Assembly (NCBI RefSeq): GCF_002277955.1
Contig: NZ_CP018477.1
Coordinates: 4,237,206 to 4,301,205 of the forward strand
Reading direction: 5' to 3'
Source of the DNA: Thermogutta terrifontis
GTDB taxonomy: Bacteria > Planctomycetota > Planctomycetia > Pirellulales > Thermoguttaceae
Length of the DNA: 64,000 nucleotides
Under the pieces are notes generated by a model. It was not told the origin of the DNA. It worked only from the letters and a program-made list of their open reading frames with translations, and searched no databases. Positions 53,785-62,053 of the stretch are shown here, one piece after another; position 1 is the first letter of the stretch; each line of letters begins with the position of its first letter. The translations under genes were made by a program, and so were the position numbers.

Positions 53785-55530
53785 TCAGTTGTCGTATCCG
53801 ATGTCACCCTTAAATCCCGGCAAGCTGCCCGGGGAAGCCGGTTTGCTCTGCGCACCCGCGGTTTGCGCAACCGGACGTGTTCTGGACGTGGTGGGCGTCA
53901 CCACTCCCTGCTTGCCGAAACTGACAGGGGCACCTGTCGGTGCTGAGGACTGGGCGCCTGAGGACACCGGGGGCAGCGGGGCGGGAGGGGCGAGTTCAGG
54001 GGCGGCTGGTGCCGCAGGCCCAGCAGGTGTCGGCTGAGGAAGTGGTGTCGGTTGATTGTCCCGCAAAATCGTCGCCTGTCCAGCCTGTTTAATGTCTTCG
54101 ATTTGAGCCGAACCGCTGTTTTCCGGTGGGCAACACCGCGGGACTTCGATGTAGCCCTTCATGTAAAGTTCCCAATCGCTAGGACTGGCGGTTTGGGTAC
54201 CCGGTCCACATGGGGGTACCTCCTCCGGATTCATCGCATCGACAAGTTCAGGGGTCACAAGGATGAGGAGTTCGATGTCGTTGTTCTGCTCGGCCACCCG
54301 CCTGAATGCCGCGCCGATGTAGGGAACATCCGAAAGAAACGGCACACCGCGACGCTGGGCTTCGACACGGGTCTCCACCAATCCCGCAATGGCGAGGGTT
54401 TGTCCCGCTTGCATTTCCACACCGGTATCTACTTCTCGGACCCGAAGCCCCGGCACTGTCGTCGAATTGATGACCACACTTCGAGAAGTATCGATCTCAC
54501 TGACCCGCGGACGCACTTCCAGCCGGATCCGGCCATTACCCAAGACAATTGGGACAAAATCCACCTGGGTGCCATACTTCTTGTATTCGATGGAGACCGT
54601 GCCCAGGCTCTGCGGGACGATGATGGGAAATTCCCCGCCGACCTGGAAGAAGGCCGGCCGACCGCTCACCGTCACAAGGGTTGGTTCGGCGAGAACCTTC
54701 ATGAGATTGTCCTGGCGGAGGGCCTCGAGTACGCCGAAAAACGCGTCGTTCCCGTCAAGCACACTGAAGAAAAACGTTTCGCCGCCGGACGTGAAGGCAC
54801 TCGCCGCGGTACCACTCCCAGCATTCCCCGGGGCCACTCCCGTGAGCAGGCCGCTGACGCTGGACCGAATGACGTTCTGCCCGGAAATCTGGCTCCAGTC
54901 GAAACCGAGTGAGCGGAGTTTGGTCCGGGAGACTTCCATGACCTTCACGTGGAGAAGCACTTCATGGACGCCGCCCAGCGTTAGATTGTTGATCACCCGG
55001 GGATAGTACTCCTCGGCAATCTGGACGATGCGGCTGACGTGCTCCTGCTGGTCCACGTAGCCGGAAAGGAGGACGCCGCTGGCAATCGGAGTGACTTTGA
55101 TCGAGCAGTTGGGAAACTGCGCCTTCAGGAGCATCTCCAGCTCCCGGGCGTCCCCGAACACAATCACATCCACAGTATAGATGTTGCCCTGATCGTCCCA
55201 TAAATTGACCTGGGTTACGCCAGGCTTTTTGGCAAATATCTGAATCTGATTGGGGGAAAGGGCGGTGAGGTCCAGGATTTCAGGGTTGTTCACCTGGGCC
55301 TGCGGAATCCGCCTGTCCAACGTGAGAATCCGGCTCGTATTGACGGTCAGTTCCTGGCGCTGTGAGGGACCGGTGACGCGGCAAACAACGCCATTTCCGG
55401 TGCTTTGGCCGGATGGGACAGGGGAACCACCCTCAAAAGAATACGTGTTACCGCCTGGGTGCAGCAGCAGAGCGAAAATCAGCGCGAGCAGCCCACTCAA
55501 TTTAGCAAAGTGGGGGAGATGCCTGATCAT
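53785..55530 (-). CDS. cpaC: CpaC/RcpA outer-membrane secretin of the Flp/Tad pilus
   Basis: CpaC forms the outer-membrane ring through which the Flp pilus passes. The 581-residue protein has a signal peptide (about 1-30) and the pilus-formation N-terminal domain, with SRILTLDRRIPQAQVNNPEILDLTALSPNQI. A BON/secretin N1 part includes NCSIKVTPIASGVLLSGYVDQQEH. The secretin C-domain has VLAEPTLVTVSGRPAFFQVGGEFPI, GTQVDFVPIVLGNGRIRLEVRP and GVPFLSDVPYIGAAFR. The last 100 residues are a Pro/Ala-rich disordered tail. It follows cpaB by about 170 bases on the same strand. Confidence 0.94.
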   Translation of the reverse strand: MIRHLPHFAKLSGLLALIFALLLHPGGNTYSFEGGSPVPSGQSTGNGVVCRVTGPSQRQELTVNTSRILTLDRRIPQAQVNNPEILDLTALSPNQIQIFAKKPGVTQVNLWDDQGNIYTVDVIVFGDARELEMLLKAQFPNCSIKVTPIASGVLLSGYVDQQEHVSRIVQIAEEYYPRVINNLTLGGVHEVLLHVKVMEVSRTKLRSLGFDWSQISGQNVIRSSVSGLLTGVAPGNAGSGTAASAFTSGGETFFFSVLDGNDAFFGVLEALRQDNLMKVLAEPTLVTVSGRPAFFQVGGEFPIIVPQSLGTVSIEYKKYGTQVDFVPIVLGNGRIRLEVRPRVSEIDTSRSVVINSTTVPGLRVREVDTGVEMQAGQTLAIAGLVETRVEAQRRGVPFLSDVPYIGAAFRRVAEQNNDIELLILVTPELVDAMNPEEVPPCGPGTQTASPSDWELYMKGYIEVPRCCPPENSGSAQIEDIKQAGQATILRDNQPTPLPQPTPAGPAAPAAPELAPPAPLPPVSSGAQSSAPTGAPVSFGKQGVVTPTTSRTRPVAQTAGAQSKPASPGSLPGFKGDIGYDN

Positions 55531-55698
55531 CCGTGATCACCCTATCGTAATGAGGTTTTGGCACTCCAATAACAACAGCGTCGCGATTGGAATCTCTCCG
55601 CATCCATGCATTGAGTCCAACCGGCGCAACACTCCCTAGTCCTTATCGGCAAAAGTCGAGCAACTGGTAAATTTGATTCAATTCTGCGGTCCAAGACG

Positions 55699-56820
55699 TC
55701 ACTGATCGCTGCCCCGCTCTGGAACTGGGCTATCCGTTGGAGGATGCAAGTCCCCATCTTGAGGTGGGGCGCTTTCTGAGGTTGGCGGTGCGGCCGTCGG
55801 AGCGGGCTCACCGGCGGGTAAGGCAGAACCTCCGTTGTTCGCGGCCCGCCAGATCGTTCCCATCGCGTCCGGCCAAACGTGGTCCGTATCAGCCTCCAGC
55901 ACCACGTCATTCACCTGAGAACCGAGGAGGAGTCGCATAGCCCAGGTTTGGCCACCTGAGCCCCTGGTGGAGACGGGAGTGGCACGGGCAGAATTGGTCT
56001 GGTTGCTCAGGAACTGGGCGAAAGCGTCCTCTTTTCCAGGGGGTTCACTTCCCGGGACGATCTCTTTTTCCGGATCCCCTCCTTGGGTGGGAAGTCCCAG
56101 CAACTCCATGGGATCAACCCCCTTGGTTTCCACCGGATCATTGTCCCCCAGACCCCGCATGACCAGACGAATCTGGCCAAGTTCCGTCGCCGCAGTCAAA
56201 ATTTCTGCTTGCTCCGGAGTCACCAGGAGGGAAACCGTCTTGGCCTGAATCGATTTTTGATTCTTCTCGTCACCGGTCAAGGCGTATTTGTCATCAACGG
56301 CAAAAACTCTAACGTTCTGCAAAATTGTTCTGGTGTAATCCTTGGGGATGCCCTTGGAAGGCATGGCGGGGAAATGCACGACCACATCCACGCGGTCGCT
56401 GGGCCGTAACATGCTAGCACTACCGCTAACCGGGTCCACCTTCACCGAAACCACACGGTAACCTTTGGGAATCCATGGGGCAGCGCCCGCATCGACGGCC
56501 CCTTTCTCGAGCAACTGGGCGTCCAGAATGGGAGAACCCTTGTAGATTTTGGTTTTGGTGCGTCGTCCCTCGACGTCCTCCACCTTAAACAGCGCACCCT
56601 CTGGAATTTTGCTCTTTGGCCAGTCTTCCAGTTTAATTTGGGTAATCTTTACAGGATCCCCCATGGGAATATCTTCGGCCGCCACCACAATCGCTTTCAT
56701 TTCGACAACGGGTGCTGGGGTAGCTCGATCCCGTGTGGCCAGCACCTGCTGTACTCCAACCGCAGCCACCAACCCGCAACCAAGTGCCAGTGCCAGAAAG
56801 AAGATCGACCTTGTGCGCAT
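55699..56820 (-). CDS. cpaB: CpaB/RcpC Flp pilus assembly protein
   Basis: CpaB is a periplasmic SAF-domain protein needed for Flp pilus assembly. The 373-residue product has an N-terminal signal/anchor (RSIFFLALALGCGLVAAVGVQQV) and an SAF domain, with IVVAAEDIPMGDPVKITQI, PILDAQLLEKGA, GYRVVSVKVDP. The RcpC-like part follows, with LRPSDRVDVVVHF, LLVTPEQAEILTAATELGQIRLVMRG. A Pro/Ser/Ala-rich tail follows. Gene order cpaA-tadE-cpaB-cpaC-cpaE is preserved. Confidence 0.93.
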   Translation of the reverse strand: MRTRSIFFLALALGCGLVAAVGVQQVLATRDRATPAPVVEMKAIVVAAEDIPMGDPVKITQIKLEDWPKSKIPEGALFKVEDVEGRRTKTKIYKGSPILDAQLLEKGAVDAGAAPWIPKGYRVVSVKVDPVSGSASMLRPSDRVDVVVHFPAMPSKGIPKDYTRTILQNVRVFAVDDKYALTGDEKNQKSIQAKTVSLLVTPEQAEILTAATELGQIRLVMRGLGDNDPVETKGVDPMELLGLPTQGGDPEKEIVPGSEPPGKEDAFAQFLSNQTNSARATPVSTRGSGGQTWAMRLLLGSQVNDVVLEADTDHVWPDAMGTIWRAANNGGSALPAGEPAPTAAPPTSESAPPQDGDLHPPTDSPVPERGSDQ

Positions 56821-56874
56821 ACGACAGAATCTCGCCTTTTCTGGAGGATCGACAAAACAATCATTGGGGCGTGT

Positions 56875-57414
56875 TCACTGCACGGCTTCCCGCCGCATGG
56901 TTGTTGTGGCGCGCAGCTCCACCCCCCCTAAAAACATTGGCGAGGGAAGCCAACTCACTTGACGAAAAGGCACAGTAACCGTAACAGTCACCGGCTCCCC
57001 GTAACCCGCAGAATCGATCGGATCCGGCGTAACCGTTACAGTTGCCGAGCGAATTCCTCCGCTGGCCAGGTAATTTTCCACCACGCTGATGACTTCTGCC
57101 GTGGTGGCCCCTTGAATGATCGCCCGACGAGCACCCTCCCGCGACGCGTTGGTGATCACCTGCTGGACCATCACCATGCGGCCAAACTCGATGAGGCCCA
57201 GCACCAGCAGGAAGAAAATAGGAGCCACAACGGCAAACTCCACCACCGCTACCCCAGCAGGACGCCCGCAGTCGCCGCATTTTTTGCGCCGGCCTGGCTC
57301 TCCATCACGCTGGGCGGTCCGTGGCTTGGTTCGACACTTCCTCGCGAAAAGACGCTCGAAGATTTCTCGGTCAGGAAGCACCGCATGGAAAGAGAAGACG
57401 TTCCTGGCTCGCAT
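56875..57414 (-). CDS. tadE: TadE-like pseudopilin
   Basis: TadE family proteins are minor pseudopilins of the Tad pilus. The 179-residue protein has a basic, Cys-containing leader (RRKKCGDCGRPAG) and then the diagnostic GVAVVEFAVVAPIFFLLVLGLIEFGRMVMVQQVITNASREGARRAI helix, starting near residue 52. A beta-rich C-terminus ends with RATTTMRREAVQ. It lies 16 bases after cpaA and 54 bases before cpaB. Confidence 0.92.
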   Translation of the reverse strand: MRARNVFSFHAVLPDREIFERLFARKCRTKPRTAQRDGEPGRRKKCGDCGRPAGVAVVEFAVVAPIFFLLVLGLIEFGRMVMVQQVITNASREGARRAIIQGATTAEVISVVENYLASGGIRSATVTVTPDPIDSAGYGEPVTVTVTVPFRQVSWLPSPMFLGGVELRATTTMRREAVQ

Positions 57415-57430
57415 AGATCCACCTCACCAT

Positions 57431-58027
57431 TCAAACGGGGAAAAGCATACCGTTGACAAGAAAATACGCAATCGTGCCGATGGCGATTGGTATCCCATAG
57501 GGCAGAAGAAGCATTCGCGGTTTCCGCTCGGCTGCCAGCTCGGCCAACCGTTCAGGGTGCCGAACCACGAGAATCTCATAGAGAATAGCAAAAAACTGCC
57601 GCGTGTGTTTCCAGGCGGCTCCCCGTGCAATCACCATGGCGACTGCGATCACGGCACCCACAATGACGGTGATCACGAACGCCCAGAGCGTGTGTGTCAT
57701 GCCGATCCAGGCCCCCACTCCCGCCAGGAGTTTCACATCGCCCGCCCCCATTCCTCCGATAGCGTAGGCCGGGAGCAGCAGCCCCAACCCCACTGCGGTA
57801 CCTAAGAGGCTCGACCACACGCCGGGCCAGCCAAACCAGAGTCCACTCATCACCCAGCCGCTGATAATCAAGGGAAATGTAAGCCAGTTGGGAACCTTGA
57901 GCTTGGTCCCGTCAATCCAGGCGGCCCAAACCAACACCACGCTGACAAACCAGCAGATTCCCCAAACGGTCCAGGGATGGTTTGATGCTTGGAGTACGCG
58001 TTCCAGCATTTGATCACACTCCGTCAA
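57431..58027 (-). CDS. cpaA: Prepilin peptidase CpaA/TadV (A24 family)
   Basis: The aspartic protease that cleaves Flp prepilin and pseudopilin leaders. The 198-residue polytopic protein has the two catalytic Asp motifs: AAWIDGTKLKVPNWLT (about 35-50) and GGMGAGDVKLLAG (GxGD, about 91-103). About five hydrophobic helices are seen. It precedes tadE with a 16-base gap. The N-methyltransferase domain of PilD-type enzymes is absent, as normal for TadV. Confidence 0.93.
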   Translation of the reverse strand: MTECDQMLERVLQASNHPWTVWGICWFVSVVLVWAAWIDGTKLKVPNWLTFPLIISGWVMSGLWFGWPGVWSSLLGTAVGLGLLLPAYAIGGMGAGDVKLLAGVGAWIGMTHTLWAFVITVIVGAVIAVAMVIARGAAWKHTRQFFAILYEILVVRHPERLAELAAERKPRMLLLPYGIPIAIGTIAYFLVNGMLFPV

Positions 58028-58219
58028 AAGTGCCCTACGGTGCTCTTGATGGTGTCTTCATTGCAACGTTTTTTAATAAGACGATCCGCCCATAAAAACT
58101 TGGCGCGGTCGCCTCTCGACATTGATCATTCGCTTCGCACTTCATGGGATCCCACAGAACAATTCGCGTGCGCCTCCTTGGGGAAACCTCCATCGGCACA
58201 CAGTTCCCCTGCCGGGTCA

Positions 58220-58330
58220 TCACATCCGGACTGTCAGCAGGTATTGGAGGACGGCCGCCAGAAGCGTCAGCCACAGGACGAACAGCGAAAAGGCCTCGCT
58301 CGCCAGTTCGGGAGGAATAGCTGGATTCAT
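58220..58330 (-). CDS. 36-residue membrane ORF between flp and cpaA
   Basis: A short frame from ATG 58330 to TGA 58220 encodes MNPAIPPELASEAF followed by a single hydrophobic helix (SLFVLWLTLLAAVLQYLL) and TVRM. GAGGAG lies 9 bases before the ATG. It sits between the flp terminator and cpaA on the same strand, so it should be the first gene of the cpaA-tadE-cpaB transcript. I do not know a family. It could be a small pilus-linked membrane peptide. Confidence 0.6.
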   Translation of the reverse strand: MNPAIPPELASEAFSLFVLWLTLLAAVLQYLLTVRM

Positions 58331-58428
58331 GGTCGAATCTCCTCAGTCGGGATTGACATCGTTTAAACTCGATCTTTTGGGGTGAATACATGATCCGTGC
58401 GTGATCTCTCTATGAAAAAGTGTAGGTC

Positions 58429-58467
58429 AAAAAAACACCCCTCGGAGCGATTTTTGACTCCGAGGGG
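58429..58467 (-). terminator. Intrinsic terminator of the flp gene
   Basis: On the minus strand CCCCTCGGAG/CTCCGAGGGG (58467-58458 and 58447-58438) forms a perfect 10-bp stem with a 10-nt loop. It is followed by GTG and seven T (58435-58429). It lies 65 bases after the flp stop and separates high-level pilin expression from the assembly genes. Confidence 0.93.
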
Positions 58468-58531
58468 CGATGTCATCCCGCTCTACGGCCCGACTCTCCG
58501 GACCAGAGCCCGCCGGCCATGTCAGCAGACA

Positions 58532-58720
58532 TCAGTTGCCGGTTGTGCTCTGGATGGAGTCGGTCACGCTTTGGAAGGTGTCACGCGCGGCGGTACCCAG
58601 AGATGAGATCGCCGTGAGACAGACGATCACGATCAGGGCCAGCATCACCGCGTACTCCACAGCGGTCGGGCCATCTTCCGAGACGAGGAAACGGTGCAAC
58701 TTCTGAGCAAGCGACTTCAT
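58532..58720 (-). CDS. flp: Flp family type IVb pilin
   Basis: The major subunit of the Flp/Tad adhesive pilus. The 62-residue preprotein has a short basic leader (MKSLAQKLHRFLVSEDG), the G/xxxxE-type cleavage region GPTAVEYAVMLALIVIVCLTAISSLG with Glu and Tyr at the conserved positions, and a small C-terminus. ATG 58720 has a GGAGGA site 5 bases upstream. Its 5' leader is about 500 bases long and contains a GEMM-I riboswitch. Its own terminator follows. It is the first gene of the Tad cluster. Confidence 0.95.
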   Translation of the reverse strand: MKSLAQKLHRFLVSEDGPTAVEYAVMLALIVIVCLTAISSLGTAARDTFQSVTDSIQSTTGN

Positions 58721-58751
58721 ACAGTTCCTCCAAGACAAGCGGGACATGTGA

Positions 58752-58986
58752 TCAGCCTTGATCCTCTTTCAAGACCGATCCAGGAAAAGGGGGATCGACG
58801 GTACACGCCACGCTCCCGTGACGCCGGCCTGTCCCGTACCGTCTGCATCCCGACAACACCCAAAACCGATGCCTCTTCCCCGTAGGCCGCGATGCCCGTC
58901 CGCCGTATCGGCAGACGCGCCTCGCCGTCCCCGGCACGTCCCGGTTGTCGGCAGGCAGAAGCCTGAAGGTCAGCCTTCAGACCGCA
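58752..58986 (-). other. Structured RNA leader between the riboswitch and flp
   Basis: Several perfect stems can form in the transcript. CTGAAGG/CCTTCAG is at 58963-58980, with a 4-nt loop. CCGACAAC (58951-58944) can pair with GTTGTCGG (58857-58850). An 8-bp GACGGTAC/GTACCGTC pair is near 58788-58844. None is followed by a U-run, so control may be at translation or RNA stability rather than by intrinsic termination. No coding frame is credible. Confidence 0.5.
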
Positions 58987-59079
58987 TCATCCCTTCGGCA
59001 GCCCGGCGACCGGATGCGACCACCCGGCCCGTAGCTTTGCGCCCCGGCCTTACGACCGGTTTGCCTTTATCGAGGATGA
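58987..59079 (-). promoter_or_regulatory. Cyclic-di-GMP-I riboswitch (GEMM-I)
   Basis: Read on the minus strand the 93 bases contain the GEMM-I core in order. P1 is UCAUCCU/GGGAUGA (59079-59073 with 58993-58987). GGCAAACC follows. P2 is CCGGUC-GUAA-GGCCGG, capped by a GNRA loop. Then come GCGCAAAGC with the ligand-stacking A, ACGGGCC, a P3 arm, and GGUCGCCGGGCUGCC. The base equivalent to G20 of the Vibrio Vc2 RNA is G, as in c-di-GMP rather than cGAMP binders. It lies 266 bases before the flp start, within its leader. Confidence 0.88.
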
Positions 59080-59224
59080 GGCGACAGGCCGTTGGCGACA
59101 GGGCTCTCGGGGACCACCCACCGAGTTGCCAACCCTGTCTGGCGACGACCCTTCGGCCGTCCTCTCGGCAGCCCATCGAGTCCAGCGTCTTCTCGCTCAC
59201 TCTCAAAGGCCGCCTCTGTAATGA

Positions 59225-59252
59225 AAAATAGGTCATGTATTCGGCTTGTCAA
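59225..59252 (-). promoter_or_regulatory. flp: Sigma-70-type promoter for the riboswitch-flp transcript
   Basis: On the minus strand TTGACA (59252-59247) and TATTTT (59230-59225) are 16 bases apart. A start near 59218 would give a leader of about 140 bases before the riboswitch and about 500 bases before flp. The bases between (59080-59218) are also rich in possible stems, for example GACAGGG/CCCTGTC near 59100-59150. Confidence 0.6.
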
Positions 59253-59382
59253 ACGAAAAACTTTAGATCGCCACCAAGAAACAGAGGCCTCGATTGTAAC
59301 TATGGACGACCTGTTCTTTCCACATTAACGCTGGAAGGGATTACACCGCGCCGCAACACGGCTCGGCAATCTCGTTTTTAGC

Positions 59383-60513
59383 TTAAGCGAGAGTGGAAGC
59401 AGCTTGCTCGGCAGGATTGGCCCTCAGGTTTTGAGACGCCTTTCCCGCCTCTCTCCAGAGTTCTCTCAACTGGGCGAGGAGAGATCGACGAATCGTCTGC
59501 CGATAGGGCGAATCGCTGGGGAGTTCCGCCATCAACCGCCGGTGGGCCTTGCCGAGATTGTGGTAGGGCATCGAGGGAAACAAATGGTGCACGGCGTGGT
59601 AGCGGAGTCCCACAGGTGCCCATAATTCGGCAATCCACCAGCGATAGGGGTAATTCAGGGAGTCAAGGACCTGCTCGGAAAATTCCACCGGATGCGGCTC
59701 GAAGGCGTACCGGTGCGCTCCAAGCGTCCGCAGGGCGTTGATGAGCACGACAAGCACGGCTGTGGCATACGCCTGGATGAGGAACGGGATCGGCCACCGT
59801 CCCAGGAAAATCGGCGGCACAAGGAACACCCCCCACACCCAGAGAAAGCATAGCGCTTCCTGCACTCTGATCCAAAACAATTCGCGAGGCGTGGGTTCCG
59901 GCCGGATATACTTCGGGTCAATCACCATGGAAGACGCATGGGCATGGACCCAGGCCCGAAAACGAGAACTGGTCCATGCCAGCGGGCTCAGGATAGCAAA
60001 ACGAACCACGACAAGCGGCGGAATGATAAAGCTGGTCAAAAGATACTTGACGATTTCCCAACGCGGTCGCCGGGCAAAGGGTAGATACTCTCCATCGCGA
60101 TCGGTGGCATACGTGGTCTTGCGATGGTGGTCATGGTGCGTCTGGTACACAAACGAAGGGAGGAGAAACGGGGTTCCACACAGTATGTTCCATACGACCT
60201 TGAACGCAGTCATCACCCCCCGGGGAAAATGCACAATTTCGTGAATGAACAACGCCGCACGATAGTATGCCAGGGCCGATACCACAAAACACACCGCCTG
60301 CTGCGGCGAAAACAGCGGAGTCCGACGTACGAGCGCAAAGCACACCGAGCCCACCACAAAAGACACAAGAAAGTCCACCCAGTAAATAAGGGGGTTACGG
60401 GCAAACAAATCATGAACAATACGCTTGGCCTCTACGGGTGAAAATGCAGAGGGCGAGGATTCGACGACCTCAGCCCCAAACTCTTCGCGGTTGAGCGTTT
60501 TTCCAGATGACAT
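59383..60513 (-). CDS. Fatty acid desaturase family protein (membrane di-iron)
   Basis: A 376-residue membrane di-iron oxygenase. Histidine boxes are HEIVH (91-95), HHDHH (126-130) and YHAVHHLFPSMPYHN (near 300), as in acyl-lipid desaturases and related hydroxylases. About five hydrophobic helices lie around residues 45-65, 75-95, 105-125 and 185-260. It could introduce a double bond into membrane lipid acyl chains or act on a carotenoid-like substrate. ATG 60513 is chosen. A frame open to 60705 runs through an AT-rich, promoter-like stretch and adds no family residues. It is convergent in function with neither neighbour and seems monocistronic. Confidence 0.87.
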   Translation of the reverse strand: MSSGKTLNREEFGAEVVESSPSAFSPVEAKRIVHDLFARNPLIYWVDFLVSFVVGSVCFALVRRTPLFSPQQAVCFVVSALAYYRAALFIHEIVHFPRGVMTAFKVVWNILCGTPFLLPSFVYQTHHDHHRKTTYATDRDGEYLPFARRPRWEIVKYLLTSFIIPPLVVVRFAILSPLAWTSSRFRAWVHAHASSMVIDPKYIRPEPTPRELFWIRVQEALCFLWVWGVFLVPPIFLGRWPIPFLIQAYATAVLVVLINALRTLGAHRYAFEPHPVEFSEQVLDSLNYPYRWWIAELWAPVGLRYHAVHHLFPSMPYHNLGKAHRRLMAELPSDSPYRQTIRRSLLAQLRELWREAGKASQNLRANPAEQAASTLA

Positions 60514-60973
60514 CGCGTTCGACCCGCTGTATCGTGAGACCCTGAACTTCGACAAAGCCTTTCCACGCAATTTGGCTCGCTTGATCTTTTCCGAGTGGCG
60601 AAACTCGTTTTCGGTTACATTTGCCACTGCCGTTGAAAAATTATTATAATTCTGCCACACAAAATAGTGGTGTATTTTTCCCATTCTTCTTGCCGTTATG
60701 CTCATTTTGTGCTCAGGTTAAATCTGCGTTCGCCTGGGGGCTGAAAAACAGGCAACGCGGGCTCGGCGAACGCTGTTCTTTACTGCTCGACGAATACCGC
60801 ACCTCGAACGACGGTAAATGGGATTTCGGTTGCCCAAAAGCCGGCCCACCATCGTAACCCCACCGTGCGGTTGCCAGGCTAGGCAAACCGGCCAATAATG
60901 CAGATCGGGCTACCCCACACGAACCTGCTTTCCCGGCAAGGCTTCCCGTGTCCACGCTCCGGAGGATATTCGC
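60514..60973. other. Divergent AT-rich intergenic region upstream of the desaturase and znuA
   Basis: 460 bases with no gene. A TATAAT (minus strand, near 60650) in a markedly AT-rich patch is a likely promoter element for the desaturase. The half toward znuA would hold a Zur- or metal-dependent promoter, but no clear Zur box is visible. Confidence 0.4.
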
Positions 60974-62014
60974 GTGTCTCGCAATCTGACTTCGATTTTG
61001 TCTGGAATATTGATCCTCGCGCCCCTTGTTGGTTGGGGATGCCGGGTTGACGATCGGGAAAAGAACGACGGTCCGATGACAGTGGCTGTCACAGTTCCCC
61101 CCCAAAAATGGTTGGTAAGTCAAATCGGGGGGGAAAAAGTCTCGTGCGTCGTGCTGATCCCGGCCAATCAGGACCCGCACACGTTCACAGGCACCGACGC
61201 CGACGCTGCCCGGCTGGCACGCTGTCGGGTGTTTTTTTCCATTGGGCTTCCCGTGGAAAACAGCCCCTGGTGCCGCGCCATCTCCCAGCAGAGCGGTCTT
61301 CGCGTTGTCTCCCTCGCCGATGCTGCCCATTTCCACAGAAACTCTGCACCACCCGTACAGAAGGTCGCAGGGGAAACCGAATCGCATTTGGACGAAGCCG
61401 CCACGCGTTCCGACGCCGGCACCGAGGACGCATCCGATCACACTTCGGAGGGTACCAAATCCCCCGAAAATGAGCGGCACCAGAGGGACGAACATGACCA
61501 TGAAGTTTTTCTTCACACCTGGCTCAGCCCAAGACGCCTCGTAGCCATGGGGGAAATTGTGGCGCAAACCCTGGAAGAGCTCGACCCATCCAACGGGGCG
61601 TTATACCGAAACAACTGGAAGCGATTACGGTCGCAATTGCTTCAATTGGACGAGGAGTTGCGGGAAAAACTTGCCCCGCTGAAGGGGCAGGAGTTCTTTG
61701 TGTTTCATCCCGCGTGGGAGTGCTTTGCCGCGGATTATGGGCTGGTTCAGGTAGCGCTGGAATCGCACGGAAAAGAACCGTCGGACCGCGAGATCACCGA
61801 ACTCCAGCGTCGGGCCCAGCGGGCGCGAATCAAAGTGATGCTCGTCCAACCGCAGATTTCCTCTCGCGCAGCGCGCGCTGTTGCAGAAGCGGCGGGGCTG
61901 CGACTTGTAACCGTCAATCCTCTGGCCGAGGACGTCCCCCGCGAACTGCGGCACGTTGCTGAAACCCTCGTGTCGGCGTATCGTGAAAGAATAAAGAGCA
62001 GTAACGCGGAATAG
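60974..62014 (+). CDS. znuA: Zinc/manganese ABC transporter substrate-binding lipoprotein (ZnuA-like)
   Basis: The periplasmic or lipid-anchored metal-binding part of a cluster A-I importer. The 346-residue product, from a GTG start, has a lipobox LAPLVGWGC (Cys23). VAVTVPPQKWLVSQIGGEKV and NQDPHTFTGTDADAARL give the first His ligand, HTWLSPRRLVAMG the second, and VFHPAWECFAADYGL the third. A long insertion at about 110-175 is rich in His, Asp and Glu (EHDHE at its end), the zinc-capturing loop seen in ZnuA. znuC and znuB follow. Confidence 0.93.
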   Translation: MSRNLTSILSGILILAPLVGWGCRVDDREKNDGPMTVAVTVPPQKWLVSQIGGEKVSCVVLIPANQDPHTFTGTDADAARLARCRVFFSIGLPVENSPWCRAISQQSGLRVVSLADAAHFHRNSAPPVQKVAGETESHLDEAATRSDAGTEDASDHTSEGTKSPENERHQRDEHDHEVFLHTWLSPRRLVAMGEIVAQTLEELDPSNGALYRNNWKRLRSQLLQLDEELREKLAPLKGQEFFVFHPAWECFAADYGLVQVALESHGKEPSDREITELQRRAQRARIKVMLVQPQISSRAARAVAEAAGLRLVTVNPLAEDVPRELRHVAETLVSAYRERIKSSNAE

Positions 62015-62053
62015 TGAGCAAGCGTTTCCCGCAGTCGGCAACTCTCTGCCGGC

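Noticed and set aside
58758-59231. 157-codon plus-strand frame between flp and the desaturase
   Set aside because: It is antisense to the riboswitch-containing leader, Pro/Arg-rich, and without a ribosome site.
60514-60705. N-terminal extension of the desaturase
   Set aside because: It crosses an AT-rich promoter-like stretch containing TATAAT and has no similarity to the family.
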